This document shows positions 30,401 through 30,524 of a stretch of 30,524 nucleotides of DNA, piece after piece. The position numbers were made by a program, and so were the translations under genes. Under the pieces are notes generated by a model, which saw nothing but the letters and a program-made list of their open reading frames with translations, was not told where the DNA came from and did not search any database. The stretch is taken from the NCBI GenBank assembly GCA_047974745.1, contig JBKECO010000041.1, positions 1-30,524 on the forward strand, read 5' to 3'. This DNA comes from JBKECO01 sp047974745. GTDB taxonomy: Bacteria; Bacillota; Clostridia; Lachnospirales; Lachnospiraceae. Each line of letters starts with the position of its first letter. The stretch's first letter is position 1.

Positions 30401-30524
30401 TTACTATCGGCATTATCTGTATGTCCACATGCCTTACATACGAACTTTGATTGAGACACCCGATTACTTTTCTCTGTATGCCCACAATGATTACAGCGTT
30501 GTGATGTATGGCTTGGATTTACTA
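30361..30524 (-). CDS. tnpB: TnpB RNA-guided nuclease, C-terminal fragment
   Basis: A minus-strand frame entering from the window edge and ending in TAA, 53 residues. It contains the TnpB zinc ribbon, CNHCGHTEKSNRVSQ and then FVCKACGH (two CxxC pairs), followed by TDNADSNASKNI, which carries the last RuvC-like catalytic Asp. TnpB is the programmable DNA endonuclease of IS200/IS605 elements and the ancestor of Cas12. Only the C-terminus is visible, so activity cannot be judged, but the zinc and final catalytic residues present are intact. The frame is not closed by an upstream start because the gene runs off the window. Confidence 0.88.
   Translation of the reverse strand, partial: VNPSHTSQRCNHCGHTEKSNRVSQSKFVCKACGHTDNADSNASKNIELLALVI

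Larger units (their letters stand above)
30246..30524 (-). mobile_element. IS200/IS605-type element, right end and 3' part of tnpB
   Basis: The right end is placed at TTCAA (30250-30246 on the minus strand), just beyond the subterminal hairpin TTGGCT-TT-AGCCAA (30258-30271). TCAA is the right cleavage tetranucleotide known for IS608. Inside lie the structured RNA region and the tnpB stop. The left end, most of tnpB and any tnpA lie beyond the window. The element interrupts the glycosidase gene. Confidence 0.78.

Noticed and set aside
1..30524. tRNA, rRNA, prophage or plasmid origin genes
   Set aside because: None seen by reading both strands; no computed search was possible.

Overview
The window looks like a chromosomal accessory region of a low-to-mid GC Gram-positive gut-type anaerobe, most likely a Lachnospiraceae/Clostridia member. 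This rests on strong AGGAGG-type ribosome binding sites, GTG/TTG alternative starts, a lipoprotein solute-binding protein with an ABC importer that has no dedicated ATPase, several cytoplasmic glycoside hydrolases with LacI/AraC regulators, and protein sequences that read like Clostridial families. I could not run a taxonomic search. A fragment of a mobile element lies at each end: the 3' end of an IS110-type recombinase (1-322) and the 3' end of an IS200/IS605-type TnpB element (30246-30524).

Layout. (1) 1-1036: IS110 tail and a gene-free stretch with short repeats. (2) 1037-5621: a trehalose module: phosphotrehalase treC and PTS EIIBCA transporter (minus strand), with the divergent GntR-type repressor treR; two near-perfect TTGTTTAAACA palindromes lie between treP and treR. 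(3) 5651-8280: a P-loop kinase-like protein, a chloramphenicol-acetyltransferase-like protein and a chemoreceptor without an external sensor domain. (4) 8633-12910: an operon of Gfo/Idh/MocA oxidoreductase, sugar isomerase-like TIM barrel and second Gfo/Idh/MocA oxidoreductase, divergent from a cupin-AraC regulator. (5) 12907-19651: GH65 disaccharide phosphorylase, two CUT1 permeases, a sugar-binding lipoprotein and a LacI regulator. (6) 19764-25952: three coupled cytoplasmic glycosidases (GH5, GH42, GH43) divergent from another AraC regulator. (7) 26004-28762: an OmpR-type two-component system followed by a single-pass membrane protein with tandem repeats. (8) 28753-30524: a glycosidase gene whose 5' end has been replaced by the right end of the TnpB element.

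How it works together. Trehalose enters as trehalose-6-phosphate and is split by TreC. A second sugar is captured by the lipoprotein, imported by the two permeases (ATPase presumably encoded elsewhere) and probably phosphorolysed by GH65. The GH5/GH42/GH43 enzymes lack signal peptides, so they should act on imported oligosaccharides. The two dehydrogenases plus isomerase form a separate oxidative sugar or glycoside module. The observations most worth checking are: the TnpB right end with its folded presumptive omegaRNA, whose guide would read into the broken glycosidase; helically phased TTTTACT boxes on both sides of lacI; the oxidoreductase-isomerase-oxidoreductase operon; an attenuator-like hairpin between the binding-protein and permease genes; and the two-component system with its repeat-tailed membrane protein. 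No rRNA, tRNA or CRISPR array was seen.
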